A stretch of 64,000 nt of DNA from the NCBI GenBank assembly GCA_916715765.1, contig CAKAPG010000001.1:1-64000 (forward strand). The letters are read 5' to 3'. Shown piece by piece: positions 62,091 to 64,000 of this stretch (within the stretch, counting starts at the first letter, position 1; each line of letters begins with the position of its first letter). The translations under genes were made by a program, and so were the position numbers. Under the pieces are notes generated by a model. The model had not been told where the DNA came from. It worked only from the letters and a program-made list of their open reading frames with translations, and made no database searches. Origin of the DNA: an uncultured Atopobium sp. GTDB lineage: Bacteria > Actinomycetota > Coriobacteriia > Coriobacteriales > Atopobiaceae.

Positions 62091-62435
62091 ATGTCTGATT
62101 GCATTTTTTGTAAGCTTGCTAACAAAGAAATCCCTACAGAGTTTCTCTATGAGGATGAAAATGTTGTAGCTTTTAATGACTTAAATCCTCTAACTCCTGT
62201 TCACGTTCTTGTTGTACCTAAGAACCACTACGACAACATTATTGATGGTATTCCTGCTGCAACCCTTGAAAGTGTTACTAAGGCTATAGCTGCGGTAACA
62301 GAAAAGACAGGAATCAAAGAGTCGGGATTTCGCGTTATTACCAATACTGGAAAGCATGGCGGCCAGTCAGTCAATCACGTCCACTTCCATGTTTTGGGTG
62401 GCAGACAACTTAATGATTCAATGGGTGAAGAATAA
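62091..62435 (+). CDS. HIT family nucleotide hydrolase (HinT-like)
   Basis: A 114-residue HIT protein. CIFCKLANKEIPTEFLYED is the N-terminal signature and NHVHFHVLGG the His-triad active site. HinT enzymes hydrolyse aminoacyl-AMP and AMP-phosphoramidates. ATG 62091 follows AAGGAGAGG; an in-frame ATG at 62073 overlaps xseB and lacks a site. Probably part of the xseA-xseB transcript. Confidence 0.94.
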   Translation: MSDCIFCKLANKEIPTEFLYEDENVVAFNDLNPLTPVHVLVVPKNHYDNIIDGIPAATLESVTKAIAAVTEKTGIKESGFRVITNTGKHGGQSVNHVHFHVLGGRQLNDSMGEE

Positions 62436-62568
62436 AAATATTCAAGTTTTTTGCTTGTCTATTAAACTCCGGGGTATCTTGGGGTTTATGATGTCATGCG
62501 GTTATGTTTGTTTGAAGTAGGCGAGGAAGACTTAGTAGTCTTTTCTGCTTCACGGAAAGAGGAGTCAC

Positions 62569-63738
62569 ATGAACGTACTGGTTATCAACGCAGGTAGCTC
62601 ATCTCTTAAGTATCAGCTTCTTGACGTTGACACCCGCGAGGTTTACGCAAAAGGAAACTGCGAGCGTATCGGTATCGAAGGTTCTTTTGTTGGTCATGAG
62701 GAGCTTGGTGGAGAGAAGCAGAAGCTTGAGGTTGCTCTTCCTGACCACAAGACTGCTATTAAGCATGTCTTTGACATCCTTAAGACTCTTGATAAGCCAA
62801 TCGATGGCATTGGTCACCGTGTTGTTCAGGGTGGTTGGTACTTCCCAGAGTCTGCTGTTGTAGACGATAAGGTCTTGGCTCAGGTTCGTGAGGTTGCTCC
62901 ACTTGCTCCTCTTCATAACTATGCTGAGGCTGATGTTATTGAGATTTGCCGTGAACTCTTCCCAGAGGTTGGCAATGTAATCGTTTGCGATACTTCTTTC
63001 CACTTCAATATGCCAGAGAAGGCACATCGCTATGCTCTTCCTCGCGATGTTGTTGATAAGTACCACGTCCGTAAGTATGGTGCTCACGGTACTTCTCACC
63101 GCTACATTTGGCGTGCAACCAATGAGTTTACCAACGGTCAGACTCACAAGCTGGTTAGCTGCCACCTTGGCTCTGGTGCTTCTCTTTCCGCTATTGAGGA
63201 TGGTCGCGATCTTGAGACCACTATGGGCCTTACTCCACTTGATGGCCTTATCATGGGCACTCGTTGCGGCACTATTGACCCAGCTACTGTCTTCTATCTC
63301 TCTCGCGTTGGTGGTTACTCCATCGATGAGATTGACACTATGATGAACAAGCAGTCTGGTCTTCTCGCTCTGTCTGGCCATTCCGATTCTCGTGATATTG
63401 AGGATGGTGCTCACGCTGGCGATAAGGACTGCCTGCTTGCACTTGATATGTTCTATTATCGTACGTCTCAACTCATTATGGAGATGGCTCAGGCTATGCA
63501 CGGCTTTGATACCATGGCATTCTCTGCTGGTATTGGTGAGAACTCCGACGAGATGCGTCTTGGCGTTGTTAAAGAGCTTGAGTGGATGGGTGTCAAGATT
63601 GATGAGGAGAAGAACAAAGTTCGCTCCGGCGAAATCCGTGACATCTCTGCTCCAGATTCAAAGGTACGCGTCCTGGTTGTACCTACCAACGAGGAGTACA
63701 TGATCGCTCTTGACGTTCAGGAGCTTCTGGGTAAGTAA
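62569..63738 (+). CDS. ackA: Acetate kinase
   Basis: A 389-residue ASKHA-fold kinase making ATP from acetyl phosphate. Signatures are NVLVINAGSSSLKYQLLD at the N-terminus, FDTSFH-like CDTSFHFNMP, YGAHGTSHRYIW, LGSGASLSAIEDGRDLETTM and FSAGIGENSDEMR. GAGGAG precedes ATG 62569. Phosphotransacetylase, usually adjacent, is not within the window, so it lies elsewhere. With AdhE this gives the acetate and ethanol branches of fermentation. Confidence 0.96.
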   Translation: MNVLVINAGSSSLKYQLLDVDTREVYAKGNCERIGIEGSFVGHEELGGEKQKLEVALPDHKTAIKHVFDILKTLDKPIDGIGHRVVQGGWYFPESAVVDDKVLAQVREVAPLAPLHNYAEADVIEICRELFPEVGNVIVCDTSFHFNMPEKAHRYALPRDVVDKYHVRKYGAHGTSHRYIWRATNEFTNGQTHKLVSCHLGSGASLSAIEDGRDLETTMGLTPLDGLIMGTRCGTIDPATVFYLSRVGGYSIDEIDTMMNKQSGLLALSGHSDSRDIEDGAHAGDKDCLLALDMFYYRTSQLIMEMAQAMHGFDTMAFSAGIGENSDEMRLGVVKELEWMGVKIDEEKNKVRSGEIRDISAPDSKVRVLVVPTNEEYMIALDVQELLGK

Positions 63739-63763
63739 GCTTTACTTACAATCCAAAAATATT

Positions 63764-63793
63764 AACTCCCGCAAACATTGCGGGAGTTTTTTT
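63764..63793 (+). terminator. Rho-independent terminator of ackA
   Basis: An 11-bp perfect stem (63764-63774 with 63778-63788), a 3-base loop and a T-run. Confidence 0.94.
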
Positions 63794-63939
63794 ATGAAGA
63801 TATAGATAGTTCTTTGACATGAGTACTTTCGAACTTTATATTTTTAAGTAATAAGTTAGAGTTTCAAAGAAATCTTATTGTTTTGTACAGCTATTTGTGT
63901 GCAGATAAATAAATCTTTGAACTAGCTGTTAGGAGCATC

Positions 63940-64000
63940 ATGCAGTCTAAGGGTTTAGTTAGCAGGTCTTTGAGCTTTGCAGTTATGTTTGTGCTCACTG
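63940..64000 (+). CDS. Exported or membrane protein, N-terminal fragment (runs off the window)
   Basis: ATG 63940 is preceded by AGGAG with four-base spacing. The 20 visible residues (MQSKGLVSRSLSFAVMFVLT) have a basic N-region followed by a hydrophobic stretch, as in a signal peptide or membrane anchor. Nothing more can be said. Confidence 0.55.
   Translation, partial: MQSKGLVSRSLSFAVMFVLT

Overview
Organism. The window reads as a fermentative, low-to-mid GC member of the Actinomycetota, most likely class Coriobacteriia, family Atopobiaceae (Lancefieldella/Atopobium/Olsenella-like). This is inference from overall protein character: maltodextrin uptake, AdhE plus acetate kinase, a formate-THF ligase C1 module, and tRNA genes with encoded CCA. 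No rRNA marker is present to prove it.

Layout. 1-1.2 kb: start of a lipid-kinase-like gene and a polysaccharide-type ABC permease. 1.2-10.4 kb: a GntR/UTRA regulator diverging from a maltodextrin operon (lipoprotein, two permeases, MsmK-type ATPase, MalQ, phosphorylase). 10.5-12.5 kb: an LPXTG surface protein with a SpaA-like domain. 12.5-13.2 kb: a gene-free stretch with three copies of a 26-bp element, then tRNA-Gly and tRNA-Pro. 13.4-24 kb: housekeeping genes (gdhA, alkyladenine glycosylase, carAB behind a probable attenuator, tRNA-Leu, tig, clpP, clpX).

24-32.5 kb is an AT-rich accessory island. Its centre (25.3-30.9 kb) is a compact cluster that looks like an undescribed ribosomally made, radical-SAM-modified peptide system. 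It holds a radical SAM enzyme, an unknown protein, a PqqD/RRE-type protein with a novel C-terminal half, a 69-residue cysteine-free hydrophobic precursor, a DUF3784-like membrane protein, an NPPL-motif methyltransferase and an ABC exporter. Directly behind it lies a decayed phage replication segment (small Rrp5-like protein, DUF2800, family A DNA polymerase), recognisable only after correcting frameshifts and stops.

32.5-37 kb: four leftward genes (GT8 glycosyltransferase, TatD, TcdA, AT-rich ABC exporter). 37.2-48.5 kb: valS, a folate/C1 run (fhs, fchA, folD, folE, folC), a zinc-ribbon membrane protein, thrS and a degenerate PLP-enzyme-like gene. 48.5-51.1 kb: adhE. 51.5-58.4 kb: leftward genes (nuclease-like protein, folA, thyA, NUDIX, acyl-ACP thioesterase, CmpB-like membrane protein with a repeat tail, HD hydrolase, DAGK). 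58.5-64 kb: rightward rnd, zinc metallopeptidase, xseA-xseB, HIT protein, ackA, and the start of an exported protein.

How the genes work together. Maltodextrins are imported, trimmed by MalQ and phosphorylase and fermented to acetate (AckA) and ethanol (AdhE). Fhs, FchA and FolD interconvert formate and C1-folates, feeding ThyA/DHFR. A 12-bp sequence (CGAGAAACCCGT) recurs five times exactly across the window, far above chance, with no explanation from the genes themselves.
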